Shown: piece after piece, positions 34,501 through 45,911 of the stretch
Numbering within the stretch: position 1 is the stretch's first letter
Layout of the letters: the number at the start of each line of letters is the position of its first letter
From: Sipunculus nudus
Taxonomy: Eukaryota > Annelida > Sipuncula > Golfingiida > Sipunculidae
Assembly (NCBI GenBank): GCA_026874595.1
Contig: CM049310.1
Span: forward strand, 15,602,058-15,666,057
Direction: 5' to 3'
DNA length: 64,000 nucleotides
The notes under the pieces: generated by a model
The model's database searches: none
Told to the model about the DNA's origin: nothing
The model's input: the letters and a program-made list of their open reading frames with translations, nothing else
Program-made: the position numbers and the translations under genes

Positions 34501-35750
34501 GACATTTCCATGCAAGGGATGCACCACTTATTAATTACCCACTTTCCTCTGTGTTCTCTCGAGTCCATGTAGACGTCTGTGGCCCCCTGAAAACAACTCC
34601 AAAAGGATATAAATATGTTCTTGTCATGGTTGACAGTTTTTCAAAATGGGTAGAGGCTGTTCCATTACGAGAACAGAATGCACAGTCTATCGCCAAGGCT
34701 ATTTATAATACCTTTATTACCAGGTTTGGACCCCCGCATAGCCTCGTTTCGGATAGAGGTGCTAACTTTATGTCCCATTTGATTAAACAATTATGTAAAC
34801 TTTTTCAAATTACAAAAGTAGAAACGAGTGCTTACCACCCAGCCTCGAATGGTCAGGTGGAAGTTTATAACCGCACTTTAGTCCAATCACTTCGGACATA
34901 TATAGAAGCCGATCAATCTAATTGGGCTGATTTAATTCAAAGTTTATTAATGGCTTTTCGTTTCAGACCTCAGGCACAACTTGATGGCTTTAGCCCATAT
35001 CAAATTTTGTTTGGTAAGAAACCAACACTTCCAATTGATGTGCAGTTGTTACCTGCACCTAAACTGTCCACTCCCGATCAGGCATACCTTGATTTATTAA
35101 CTACACGCCTGAAACAAATTAGGGAGATAGTAGCTGATATTACTTCTGAGACCAAGGATAAAATTAAACAGCGACATGATATAAAAGCATCTCAACCTGA
35201 CTTTCAGGTCGGTGATCGTGTTCTGTTAAAACGTATGGCCAAAACCCCAGGTCTTACGCCAAAATTACTCCCCAAATACTTAGGCCCATACTACATTGCA
35301 ATAGCCAATTCTAATAATACGTATAAACTTATTGATTGCCGTACTAACAAAGCTTTACCCGCTTTCGTGCATAGTAATAGGTTAAAAAAATATTTTGATC
35401 CCCAGGATCGTCCGACAAATCGTCGCGATCCCCCCGATCATCCCACCAATGATCCACCCTCGACCCGTGTAGATTCATCCCAGCGTGATACATCCCCTAG
35501 AGATCGTGCTATCTTGGATCCAGATAGTCCAGGTCGATCTCAAACTTCCCATGATGCATACGCTGCCGTTAATAGGCTTATGAAGTGTTCAAAACACCAA
35601 GGAAAGCGTGTGTATTTCGTGAAATGGGTAGACAAATCACGGAAATCTTCCTGGGAATATGCTGACGATATTTCGCCCGCACTTATCCGTGAATTTCACA
35701 TTAAACGAACAATGACCGGTCAGGTACGCAAACGTAAAAACAAACGTTAA
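31530..35750 (+). CDS. pol: Gypsy pol, copy 2 (readthrough from gag)
   Basis: Translation identical to copy 1 over the whole 1354-aa stretch from 31686. It has intact protease, RT (YVDD), RNase H, integrase (DD35E), GPY/F and chromodomain-like segments. No frameshift or stop is present. Confidence 0.95.
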   Translation, partial: DITPDPELDRSALTQNSPSISRHNRPLNQVLRDPDIKCPHILVNLQNNRYNNLVTATVNSLEVQCLLDTGAQVSCIDWHTIQNLNNRGTIPVNPVNISYVKGIGNIHVKVMGQVDFTLKLGEFGTTHSFLVLTSSSVPIILGTDYLQKYQAQIDFSHNVLSLMNGKYHIPLCSKGRPSNHSYLRVAIYTTCQPLTETILPVYTPDPYFSDTIGQVIPLSLLRKSKRLAGAYSINTLTNSKTVMRVMNPYTKPIKLSQGYPIASFRFLSPTSDAFTIIDRQVSMDINQVSASNTNEDKEKEYYKIAQSLNFNLEGTELNEQERYKLLAFLGSNRDIFATNITELGRTNVFSHSIDTGDETPIRLAPYRVSPTKKAEIDRQVQEMLDTGIIQESTSLWQAPVLLVPKKNGQYRFAVDYRKLNAITKPVSHPLPRIEDVFDSIGQAKARIFSVLDMASGFWQIPMHPDSIDKTGFVTHSGTYTWNVMPFGLRNAPSSFSFTVGTILKGLNFKNAVVYVDDILVYSRNLSEHLTHLSQVFTRLRQANLKLKPSKCHFATPKVNFLGHYITTSGVEMDTAKTQAVATFPQPKNPKQMRSFLGLCNYYRKFVKDYSKIAYPLTRLLHKDIPFNWDTACQNAFTKLKQALTTEPIVLVYPDFDKEFILYTDASDYAIGYILGQKDDHGKERVIAYGGRNLRNNETRWGITDKECLAIIEGIKHYNVYLANDRPFTIVTDHRALTYLDSCKNSSARLARWAMKLQPYKYTIVYKSGKSNVNADALSRRNYDISLQPISREDTRDVSSLSLLSTQTIPVQTSDLVEHRFTYSSQIITPEINQLQELAQASQNYTDATPQQLLEHLLPEITPIQELQGQDEDLIPIIKYLRNKTDLPDNQRLARNVILESQNYFLDNNILYHRYYPRSSSKQKNAPYIQLVIPHILRDDILRSYHDSLAAGCHFGINSTYEALRQKYYWHSMYADITKYIRSCDACQVAKRHFHARDAPLINYPLSSVFSRVHVDVCGPLKTTPKGYKYVLVMVDSFSKWVEAVPLREQNAQSIAKAIYNTFITRFGPPHSLVSDRGANFMSHLIKQLCKLFQITKVETSAYHPASNGQVEVYNRTLVQSLRTYIEADQSNWADLIQSLLMAFRFRPQAQLDGFSPYQILFGKKPTLPIDVQLLPAPKLSTPDQAYLDLLTTRLKQIREIVADITSETKDKIKQRHDIKASQPDFQVGDRVLLKRMAKTPGLTPKLLPKYLGPYYIAIANSNNTYKLIDCRTNKALPAFVHSNRLKKYFDPQDRPTNRRDPPDHPTNDPPSTRVDSSQRDTSPRDRAILDPDSPGRSQTSHDAYAAVNRLMKCSKHQGKRVYFVKWVDKSRKSSWEYADDISPALIREFHIKRTMTGQVRKRKNKR

Positions 35751-35947
35751 ATACACTGACTGTACTCACCCGTATATAGACCCTAATAGTGAGATGACGA
35801 GGATATCATCCGTTTCATTTTCATATATTATATCATCACTCTGCAGATGTGTTGGTCTTGCACATAAATAGCTAGCAATAAAATTACCATCTTAAATCCT
35901 TAAGGTTAAGATCAATACACATTTGTGGAGAGATTTACTATTCTCAT

Positions 35948-36457
35948 ATGTCATTCCTCATACTTATTCATCCATTCCTTGTCCCCTTACAGAAAATGGG
36001 CATCACACGGGAAGAAATACATTCCACTTACCTGTGCTATCAATTGATTATTAGCTGGCATGGCAACCCTGTTGTTTCCACTCGTATAATTAACAATGAC
36101 ACAGTCCCCATACCTCAGCACGTTTATATATCGTTTTGGCAATCATGGAAATTAAAACGCATGTTGCGTCACGGACTTCCTATTACGATTCTTACGATGA
36201 AACATCACGGCGTAGTGTATTTGGTTAACTCGTGTCCTACACGGGAGGACCCCACTTCCTATGAAACGGACGTAGACAATAAAGTCGCTACAAATCCATT
36301 AAAAGTTCCGGGTCAGGCACTCAAAACAGCAATGTTTCCTGCTGTACCTCCGTTCATGGCATCGTTGTCCATGATGTCCATGACGGATAATACAACGCAT
36401 GCTACGTTGTATCCACTATCTGATAATGTATCATTAGATGGTGCAATATCACGTTGA
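35948..36457 (+). CDS. Gypsy ORF3, 169 aa, copy 2
   Basis: Identical to the ORF at 28145 in the first unit. Conservation between two copies this young says little about selection; homologous elements elsewhere would be needed. Confidence 0.5.
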   Translation: MSFLILIHPFLVPLQKMGITREEIHSTYLCYQLIISWHGNPVVSTRIINNDTVPIPQHVYISFWQSWKLKRMLRHGLPITILTMKHHGVVYLVNSCPTREDPTSYETDVDNKVATNPLKVPGQALKTAMFPAVPPFMASLSMMSMTDNTTHATLYPLSDNVSLDGAISR

Positions 36458-37371
36458 GGTTATTTACTTATGTAGCGTCTATTTAGAAAATTGTCGCTAT
36501 ATGTATATGTATATATATCTTTGTTATATGATACTGTCTTTTATGATATTTCTTGATAATACATGACATAGGTAGCATTAATCTTGTTGTTACGATTGTA
36601 CATATACTTATTCTTATTGTTCCTTAATACGTGCATATTGAAAAAAAAAAAAATGAAAAAAAAAAATGTACAAAAGCTTTAAAATCCCTAAAGAAAAAGG
36701 CTGTGTGACTACTAATATGTATAATTGTTGCCTCTTTGCAAATAAGCCATGCATATATCTGTATACTTATTATCCCTTATCATTATATCTTATGTGTAGT
36801 TAATCATCACTACATACCATGTGTAGATCTCATTGATGTATATTTATCCTGCATTATATTCTTATCATATTATGTATATTGGTCTTTTCATATGTATATT
36901 TAAATATATATATCTATATATGTATTTCCTTGTGATTGTACCTTCATGAAACTTATTGAATATTATCATACAATTACGGGACTACTATTTTACCTTCTTG
37001 CTGTGTTACGATAAGATGTACTCCAACACACACAAAAAAATATATAAAAACAAAAAACAAACCCACTAGCATACTAGAGATAGCTACTAGTATATTGTAT
37101 TATCCATGTTTCCTGATACTATATTGATGTTTATGGATTGTACTGCCGCTGCGGCCAGTACTTTGATGCGATTTTTCATAATATACTATTGATACTTCTT
37201 GTATTTTATATATGTCTATCATTATGGTCATTATTGTTATTATACATATATTCACCGATTTATCCTATTATTCTTGCTTACATTGTTCTAATGTTGTACA
37301 CATTGTCCCCAGTGTGTTTTTCATTTTCCTGTGTATTTGACCCGGAGTTCAAATTTTGAGCCCCAGGGATA
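36458..37371 (+). other. Gypsy 3' non-coding region, copy 2
   Basis: Matches 28655-29568 at an offset of 7803, with the same A-tracts and AT-rich composition. Confidence 0.5.
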
Positions 37372-38289
37372 TGTTATGTGGTAAGAGGTGTTAATATCTA
37401 TTATAATTAATTACTGATTTTAACGCAATATTTTGGTACACATAAGATCAGTTACCAGTTCAGCAGATGGAAAGACAGATAGAGCGACAGAGAGAAATGA
37501 TAATAGCCTAAATTGGTGTACCAACGCATTGTCTACCATTGTAAGACAGGTGTTTGGATTCCGATCTCCATATGTCGGTTAGCATATAGGTTTAGAAAAG
37601 AAGCTGATAAATGAGTATTTTAATGGACATAAATTCTGAATGCAGACAACCAGTGATTACTATAGACTGGTATAATTGTTATAGCCATGTGAATGTAAAC
37701 TTAATCAAGTAAGCCAAAATAGATTCTGTTATTATAGGCATCAGCAGAAGCCAGGTTTAGATCTGGATGACAGTGTAAAATGATATAAAAGTCAAAGGTA
37801 CGGTGAATACCGGCCTGCGCATGAGGCAGTAATTTAGGACAGGAAAACTGTACCAAAAGTGAGTCAGTAAGTAGCTGGGTCACACAGAATTGATCAGGAG
37901 ACAAATATGTACCCTGAATATATTAATATCAGGAATATAATGATATTACATGAGTTTTAGGTGAAACAAGGAAAAAGTTTGTGCGTAGGCGAAAGCCGAA
38001 GCCATATATGGTTATCTAAACATTCAGGTGCGTCATAATGACACATATCCAATATCCAATAGAAAAAGTGTAAGATGATGTAAAGGTTTGTGACGTAGTA
38101 ATACTGATACAAAATCCTGTGTTGGGCTGGGAACTGGCAGACAGACCCACGCCATCATCAACATGTAACCAAGACAACTGGAAATAAAACAGCACAATAT
38201 CCAACTTGGACTGTCTCAGTTATTCACCTGACGCGCCGTGTGACTGTGTTATGGCCAGGGAAGAACTCCCCTAATTCCCCGTTGTAACA
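37372..38289 (+). repeat. Gypsy LTR 3
   Basis: 918 bp ending GTTGTAACA. It carries two private differences from LTR1 and LTR2: A at 37687 (position 316) and G at 37963 (position 592). The satellite resumes directly after it, with the right ATAG copy at 38290-38293. Confidence 0.93.
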
Positions 38290-38600
38290 ATAGTAACTCA
38301 GGACAGAGGGGTGAGACAGGGGGATCTAGCAAGTCTGTGATGTTTCCATCCATTTGTGATAGTATCTGAGGATATAGGGGTCAGATAGGTGGATGTAACA
38401 GGTTTGTGATGTTTACATCCATTTGTGATGGCATCTCAGGATAGAGGGGTCAGACAGGGGGAACTAACAAGTCTGTGATGTGTACATCCATTTGTGATGA
38501 CATCTCAGGATAGAGGGGTCAGACAGGGGGAACTAACAAGTCAGTGATGTTTACATCCATTTGTGATAGCATGTCTGAATTTAGGGGTCAGAGATGGGGA
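38290..38600. repeat. 69-bp satellite, right arm (about 4.5 copies)
   Basis: The satellite continues from the exact insertion point, starting ATAGTAACTCAGG. Copies here are more diverged than in the left arm (for example TGTTTACATCC in place of TGTTTCCATCC) and fade out near 38600, as expected at the edge of an array. Confidence 0.9.
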
Positions 38601-40549
38601 CATGACAACATAGCCTGCTCAAATCAATGCCAGGTCCCAATACAAAGGTTGATATAGTTCTAACTATAAATATACAACATATATATCGAACTAAAAATTT
38701 TTTGTGATGTTTACTCCCCTATTGTGAGGGTCACAAAATAAATTGTTTTCTAACCAGTACCTTAAATCCTGCCAAGTATATGTTGGAAACCATGATCGAT
38801 CCTCAAAGGACTTGAGAGATGGCGGTTCAGGTCAACCGAGGCGAGTCTCGCGTGATGATAATAGTGATGCTTCATAGTATTCTAGGGATCGTCAGGGAGC
38901 CAGTGCCCCTATACTTGACGATCCCTAGAATACCATGAAATAACTGTTTCACTAAGTCACAGCGAATTTACATGCATGGTTTAGTTAAACCATCTCAGGG
39001 TAAGAACTGTGCGACCATGCTGCCATCAGGTGGTAAGCCCAGGTACGATTCACGCCAGCTAGTCTGGCCGGCGACCCCTGACCTCTGGTGAACAGGACGC
39101 TTGAACTTTCTCGAAACTTTCATGAAATCAATACACCCCGGATGAAAAATCACTTTTACTAATAAAGCACCAAGCTTTCATCTTATTCCCTTTATAAATG
39201 AAAGGGGGAAGTCAGGCACCGAAAAACCGAGACAATCAAACCTGTCACCGCTAATTAAAACGAGTACAGACCGTGAAAATCAATGCCTCAGAGGCAACTT
39301 TCACAGAGAGCAAGATTGCTGGCTAATCACTCAGGCGAACCAAGTTTGAAACAAAGATTTTTTTTACGTTGGGCGCCAGGTAATGTATATTTTATCTCCG
39401 TCTAATTATACAATGTCATGGAACGTATCGGTTAATACCTCGCTGCTGACCTGTTTCTTGCTCGGGGAACTCTTGGGTCTTCTTGCGTTCCTCTCCCTCT
39501 CGCCTCGCTCTCAGGTCCGTCTCCACGGACCACAGGATGACGGACCACAGTCTCTATGGCAACCAGGAGTTACAAGATGCCTCAATCATCCAACACATCG
39601 TACATGCAAATCCCCAACATTACTATTACATGGGTAAAGCCCATTTAAAAATTCATATATTTAATCTTTCAGGGACTCTGACATATTCATGGTGTCAGGT
39701 TTCCGATAGACGTCGTGCAAGAACACTCTCCTCAAGTTTGCTTCAAATTTAATGCGGTCATATAAATATTGGCGTGAGAAACTTCAAACGTCGACATGTG
39801 TCAAACAGTTATCTAATCAAGTGTCATATTCATGATACTTATGACGGAAGGACTTTTTCTGTGCAAAGGGCATTACACAAACGCAGAGGCCGATAAGTGA
39901 CAAATTAACCAAACTGTAGACCAAATAAAATACACAAACAAATGGTTTGCCACAAGAGGTAAGTATGTAAAATGCTGCAATATACATTAGCCTGGGATAC
40001 CCATATTAAAAGATTGAGCAGACAGGAATGAGCGACCTCTGAGTGCTTTGACACCTACACTCAATATCAGCGTTACCATTCAAAACTGAAAGTGGAGTAA
40101 AATATTTCCCGCGTAAAGTGGGACTTATAATCCAAAATTAAAGGATGGCATCGATAAATCATAATTACTTAGACGGAAATATGCTTTTTCTTCTTAGATA
40201 TAAATGAAGCAATGAAAAGAAATAAAATTAAATACCTTCTTGGATTTAATGAAACAGCTTATGGAAAGATTGTTTCTCAGGAAGAAAAACGGAATTTAAA
40301 AAACCCTAGTATTAAGGCTAGAGACAGAAAATGCTTTTTATGATCAAATTACATGGAACTGAAATTAGGAGTGTCTGGTCTTGTGATGCCTCAATTCACC
40401 TTGTTAAGATATAGTCTTTGTCCATAAGCTAGTCACATAAACAATATGATTATAAAAAACACAAATGGACCATCGTTAATAAGAACTGTATATTACAACG
40501 CGGGAACTGTGCGCTGCTGCTGAGGACTCTGCTGGATACGGCTCAATGG
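38601..40549. other. Intergenic sequence between satellite and LINE
   Basis: No supported gene. It holds the inverted repeat at 38877-38933. Two overlapping open stretches at 39383-39752 have no recognisable content. Confidence 0.35.
38877..38933. repeat. Perfect 18-bp inverted repeat with 21-nt loop
   Basis: GTATTCTAGGGATCGTCA (38877-38894) and its exact reverse complement (38916-38933) flank a 21-base loop. Pairing continues for 3 bp beyond one mismatch. It could form a hairpin, or be the residue of a small palindromic element. Confidence 0.85.
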
Positions 40550-41461
40550 TTGGAGCTCAGGGTAAGAGGGTTATGGAGAATATACCCAGCGTCAACCCAA
40601 GCAAGCAACGAGCTGCTGATTAAAGGTATGGAGGTCAGAGGTACATTCCTTAGCCCGCATGCACTAAATCCATTTATAGTGTCACACCAAGATGAAAACA
40701 CTGTGCCAACAACTAGAGTCACAGTCAGTGGAATACCACTTTCGGTGAATAATGAAGAGATTGAAAAATCTCTCGAACATTTGGGCTGCAAAAACAAATC
40801 TAAACTTTATGATGAACGGGATAGAGACAATAATGGAAAATTGACCAGATGGAAAACGGGCAAACGGTTTTTGTACATTGAAACGCCGAATATACCGCTG
40901 CCGAAATCAATAGATATTGGACTATTCAATGCTCAAATCTACCATAAAGAACAGAGATATCAAGAGAAACAAGCAGAAACAACTTGTAAAAACTGCCTGG
41001 AAAAGGGGCATGACAAAATGAACTGTGTCAATCCCATAAAATGTAAGGTATGTTTACAAACAGGGCATCGTTCGGGTGACCCTGATTGTGGTCTCTCGGC
41101 CGAAATCTATACTGATCAGATTAACACCGAGGGCAACCAGGTACCATTTACGCAAGCTGAAGTGAGCGACAACGAGTCAGATTTCGGGGGACACGCTTCA
41201 TTGAATGTTCAGGGTAGTGAAACTCTGGGCGCCCACTCAAAACAAAGAAGATCGGGCAGTAGAACAAATGAACGAACCACGTCCAAAGCACGATCAAAAT
41301 CACAAAGAACAGGCGACGAGAAATCTAGAATGGACATTACACAATATATTGAATACCAGAGAGAAACCAGCAAAAGAAAGGCCTCGGTGTCGCCCCCAAC
41401 CACGTTCTCTACGCAGAGGCCGCGCACGGGAGCCTCGCCAGATGACAACCCAAAAAGCTGA
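40550..41461 (+). pseudogene. Tx1/L1-like LINE ORF1 (RNA-binding, two zinc knuckles)
   Basis: About 303 codons open, probably longer at the 5' end because the frame is open upstream and no clear ATG is visible. An RRM-like segment (TTRVTVSGIPLSVNNEEIEK) is followed by GKLTRWKTGKRFLYIE. Two knuckles come next, CKNCLEKGHDKMNC and CKVCLQTGHRSGDPDC, then a basic, Ser/Arg-rich tail ending in TGA (41459-41461). This is the layout of ORF1 in Tx1/L1-like LINEs, whose product coats the element RNA. The foldback insertion begins 10 bases after the stop, and ORF2 of what is probably the same element resumes at 47412. The ORF1 itself has no internal stop. Confidence 0.8.
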
Positions 41462-41471
41462 CTAACTAGCG

Positions 41472-41800
41472 CCTGTATCTCGAAGCCCTTGTTAAAATAA
41501 CGAGAGGTTAACGGGCTCTTTAATACTAACGGGTGTATCTCGAAAGCATCTTTAAGGTAAACCACCTCGCTAACTCCTCCTTTTTAACGGGTGGTTTGGT
41601 GGTCCCCCGTTAGCTCCTCGTTAGGGCCTCGTTTTTAACCTGGGTATCTCGAAGCCCTCGGTAGTTAACTGTTCTTCTTAACCAGCCCGTTAGCACATCG
41701 TTAAAATTAACGGGTGTATCTCAAACCTCTCGTTAATCTTAACGGCCTCGCAAATTCTCCAGTTATTAACCGGTGCTCCTGACCACTGGTTAAGACCTCT
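41472..41800. repeat. Left foldback arm with internal subrepeats
   Basis: Irregular copies of a unit containing GTATCTCGAAGC and TTAACGGG recur at spacings of about 60-110 bp. The outermost 26 bases pair with the right arm. Confidence 0.7.
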
Positions 41801-42226
41801 TTAGAGAGAAGAATCTCATGTGGACATCTGCGAAAATCCTTAATATTAGCGGCCAGCAAATATACTTATTTCCCGGATAGGTCACATTAACATTAGCATT
41901 CTCTTCAGTGATATGGGACTCGGACTTTTAATTGGACTAGGAGGTTAGAGTCCATTTCGAGTCCAGTAGGAAAAACGTTCTGTCACATACTTTAAAATAC
42001 TAACAAACATGAACGAACTACCAACAGATTAGCAGGCATACAATATTAGACTTGAGATTAGTAAAAATCATGTATAAACTTGTCTTTTAAATATTCACGG
42101 TAATATAAAATATCCATTTAAAATTTCATTTTAAAAGATGTACATTTGACTCGGAATCGGACTTGTGCTTGGCTTCCAAGTTATTCGGACTCGAAGAAGA
42201 TGGACTTGAACTCGTAACTCAAAGAC

Positions 42227-42570
42227 TCTGACTTGTACTGGGACTGGAGTAGCTTGGACTGGGACTTGTACTGGGACTGGAGTAGCTTGGACTGGGACTT
42301 GTACTGGGACTGGAGTAGCTTGGACTGGGACTTGTACTGGGACTGGAGTAGCTTGGACTGGGACTTGTACTGGGACTGGAGTAGCTTGGACTGGGACTTG
42401 TACTGGGACTGGAGTAGCTTGGACTGGGACTTGTACTGGGACTGGAGTAGCTTGGACTGGGACTTGTACTGGGACTGGAGTAGCTTGGACTGGGACTTGT
42501 ACTGGGACTAGAGTAGCTTGGACTGGGACTTGTACTGGGACTGGAGTAGCTTGGACTGGGACTTGTACAC
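42227..42570. repeat. 33-bp minisatellite (about 10 copies)
   Basis: Nearly perfect tandem units (CTGGGACTGGAGTAGCTTGG plus ACTGGGACTTGTA) with a period of 33 bp. Each unit itself contains diverged repeats of ACTGGGACT/TTGGACT. Because 33 is a multiple of 3, one frame is open with an 11-residue period (YWDWSSLDWDL); this is not evidence of a gene. Confidence 0.95.
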
Positions 42571-43935
42571 GGACTCGGATGGTGTGGACTCGACTACATC
42601 ACCGATTCTTTGAAGTTTGCTCTTTAGTTCCAAGTCCAAAATTAGCGGCCTTCGCCTAATTAAGGCACCCTTATTACAAAAGGTAAGGCAAAAACTTCCA
42701 ATATGAATACCTTATAATGTAAAAAAATGCTACTGATTCCCTCCGAACATTTTAGTGAAAATGTCTTTTTCTTTTTCTAGTCTATTAGCAGTCAGATAAT
42801 TAAACATTTTCGATGCCTGAAGTGCCATAATGAAATTGGTATGAAACACTAGGACGTATATCCCAACGAAATAAAAAAATAATCCTACTGGACCCACCCC
42901 GTTATCCTGATCCACACCAATTTCCAGTGGATGCTTACATGGTTAATCTCTAAATAACGTTTCGTTTACATGAAGCAGTTAATCTTAAAAAAAACAGCAA
43001 ACAGACGAAAGACAGGTAGAAAAATTAACCTCTTTCGATAAGGTAATTAAAATATTAAATTAAATTAAAGTCTCTGTAAGACTGAGCGGCCCTTTCATAG
43101 CCATAACTGTCTGTGAAACCTAAAATAGTATACATGATACGGACATGTCACTCTTTGTTATGCAACTTCTTATCATTAATATACATGGTGATAAAGATCT
43201 CTTCAGGTATGGGTCACCTACAAGTTTAGCCTTAGAACATGTGTTTATAGGAAATATTATTCTTCCTTGCTGTGAACCTCCGAGAAATACGATCATATTA
43301 TCAAGGTCATAAAACCTAAGGCCTTGTATACATTTTTGATGGAAATGCCTTCCTTTTCGTGCAGGATAGTGCGAGGTCTCTAGTACGATGGAACATGATT
43401 AGATTTGTCAAAGATTACAAAATTATACCAAATAGAACAAGAGACAAATCTCTCCAATAGAAAAAAATATTAATATATCCAATCTTTATAATAATTTCTG
43501 CAAACAAGTCCAAAGATGAAAGACAGGCCTCCATGCGCATTCTTACGGGAACAACGCCATGATAATAATGGAACATTTCAATAAATGTGTAAATCTTATC
43601 TAAATATTGATATTAATTTGTTTGAAACATTACAATTATTGAAAATTAGCCCAAAGTTTAACATTTATGCACATGTAGAATGCCAGGGGTAGTTTGAGGT
43701 GTGACTCTGAATAATGCTTCACTGTAATGGTCTTCTAGGATTCATTATTTAATATTAATTCAAAATTTAATTGAAAGAATATAAAAATATATTCAAATTC
43801 AAGCTCTTGAGGGTGTTTCTTATCAAAGTCAATTAAACACGCACTTTATATTATGATGGTCTGCTAGAAACATCAAGAGCTTTAACAAATTTCAATTTCT
43901 ATGTATGGATCTTTAAAATTAATATTAATTTTCTT

Positions 43936-43938
<3 letters not shown>

Positions 43939-43976
<38 letters not shown>
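43939..43976. repeat. (AT)n microsatellite
   Basis: Pure AT dinucleotide run. Confidence 0.95.
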
Positions 43977-43979
<3 letters not shown>

Positions 43980-44116
43980 TAAAGACAATGCTTTTTTCTG
44001 TAAAAGCCTTCAACTGTAAAAAATAGCTAATTTCATTAACTAATATCGATTACCAAACTATATTTTTAATTTTACCGAGAGAATATTAAATTAAAATTAC
44101 ATTTTTTAATTAAACT

Positions 44117-44146
44117 TATATATATATATATATATATTATATATAC
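44117..44146. repeat. (AT)n microsatellite
   Basis: AT dinucleotide run with one TT interruption towards its end. Confidence 0.9.
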
Positions 44147-45854
44147 ATATCTTTATATATTTGTATATATTTAATATCGTACAGTGTTTATATTTCAAGT
44201 GAGTGAACACTTTATCTGGAAATTATCAGGCTTATTGTCATATGAAATGAGTCACACATTTTAAAACGAGCTCTTGTAAATGTTTGGTGTGGACAGCCTA
44301 ATAAAGAAAATAGTCATTAAAACTGAAAACAACAAAAGGCGTACATTGTTGTTTTGTGGCTTTTCAATTTAAAGTGCAACATATCTAATTAACGTATTTC
44401 ATTTTCATATATTTTCTGTTATTATAGAGAATAAATACATGTGTATATTTTAATTATTGCAGGCATTTTGAGATGTGGATGATATAGTCATAGGATATAT
44501 TGACGAATCTGGAAACCGAAATATCTGCAAAGTCATATTTCTTCGTGTCAATGTTTAAATTTCAATTTGGACACTCCAAAATAATAACCATAACATGTTT
44601 TAGATTTTAACCTTGTGAAAGATATCTGAACTTACTTTGTGAGCGCTTAATGTATATACGCAAGGTGTCTGCTATAGGCTGTAGTTCATGAAGTTGTTAG
44701 ACTCAGTTGGCAGAGAAACTGATTAATTAACTTACTTTATCAGTTCTTAGGTTAATTTTTTTTGGTCAAGATTCTGCAGCCCCTGCCCTGGTGCTCATCT
44801 ATTGATCTAATGAACCCTCACAGCACCAAATGTGACAGTCATATACATACCAGAGCTCAAACCCCTACCCCTTGATTAGTTGTTGCAAGAAAATTAATAT
44901 TTTATGTGTATAACTAATGCATTTTTTTAAAACACAAAAAAAAATCATGACTTATATAGCCAAAATCACTAGGTTTAAATTCCATAAAACTCATCAGTAA
45001 ACAATTTTCAAATATTTATCCAAATACTGTATTACCAAATACCATACTTACTTTTTGGTCGTTCACTGTCTGATGAGTTTATGCCACTCTGTACACTCAG
45101 ACAATTCCATTTCCAGTCCTTTTCAGTATACTTTCCAAATCGATATATAATCGATATATGTAGTTGTATATATCTGTTTATGATTGTGTACTTAGTATGA
45201 TATATATATCTTACATTTCTTCATATTGGTCGCAGTAAATCATTTCCAGAGTTGGCAAATAAGATCAAGAGGTAATATTTTCCAAACATTATAATTGAAA
45301 TTGAAATATTTATACATTCTCAGCAAATTAAACGTTATATATATAAGGGTTGTCTGTTGAATGTTTACTTTATGTTACCCATCCGGTATATTTTAATTGA
45401 AGAGAAATATTCTATCTAGGGGTACTTGTTCATTAAAATGGTGCATCCCTCGGTGTAGATTTTCCTTGATACAACTGAAGATTTAGCCAAGTTCGAAAAA
45501 AACCTAAACGTTTTTATGTATAAAAATACTACGAGTATATCGAGTATACGAGTATATATCAGAAATACAGACATTATGGACCAGTTCCGAAAATTAAAGA
45601 GTTTTCAATGCTTTCCTCATTATTGGTATATGCGACTTTTGAATATGTGCGAATTTCAAAGTTTTCACAGAATATTTAAATATCAAAACACAATACTCTG
45701 GGATAACAGCATAAAGAATTTAAATTTACACAGAACCCGAATTAATCATTTAAAATTATCGAAGGAAACATGAAGGGAACATTCAATGTAAAAAATGTAT
45801 CACGTGATTATGGAATTTGTCAGAGCGACAGCTTTTAACAAAGATATATATAAA

Positions 45855-45855
<1 letters not shown>

Positions 45856-45907
<52 letters not shown>
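45856..45907. repeat. (AT)n microsatellite
   Basis: AT dinucleotide run; a second, interrupted AT-rich stretch follows at 45957-46010. Confidence 0.95.

Positions 45908-45911
<4 letters not shown>

Larger units (their letters stand above)
21766..38289 (+). mobile_element. Tandem Ty3/Gypsy retrotransposon: LTR-internal-LTR-internal-LTR
   Basis: Three 918-bp LTRs (21766-22683, 29569-30486, 37372-38289) bracket two 6885-bp internal regions, with a strict period of 7803 bp. Each internal region carries gag, pol (PR-RT-RNaseH-INT-chromodomain-like) and a third ORF. The two internals differ at one position I could find by eye: gag residue Gly versus Asp (GTAGAAGGTC near 22907 versus GTAGAAGATC). 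The first two LTRs look identical; the third differs at LTR positions 316 (C to A) and 592 (A to G). The whole array has a single 4-bp target duplication (ATAG) and sits inside 69-bp satellite DNA. Intact ORFs and near-identical LTRs indicate a recent insertion. Confidence 0.95.

Noticed and set aside
42233-42511. YWDWSSLDWDL repeat protein
   Set aside because: Translation of a 33-bp minisatellite with no gene context.
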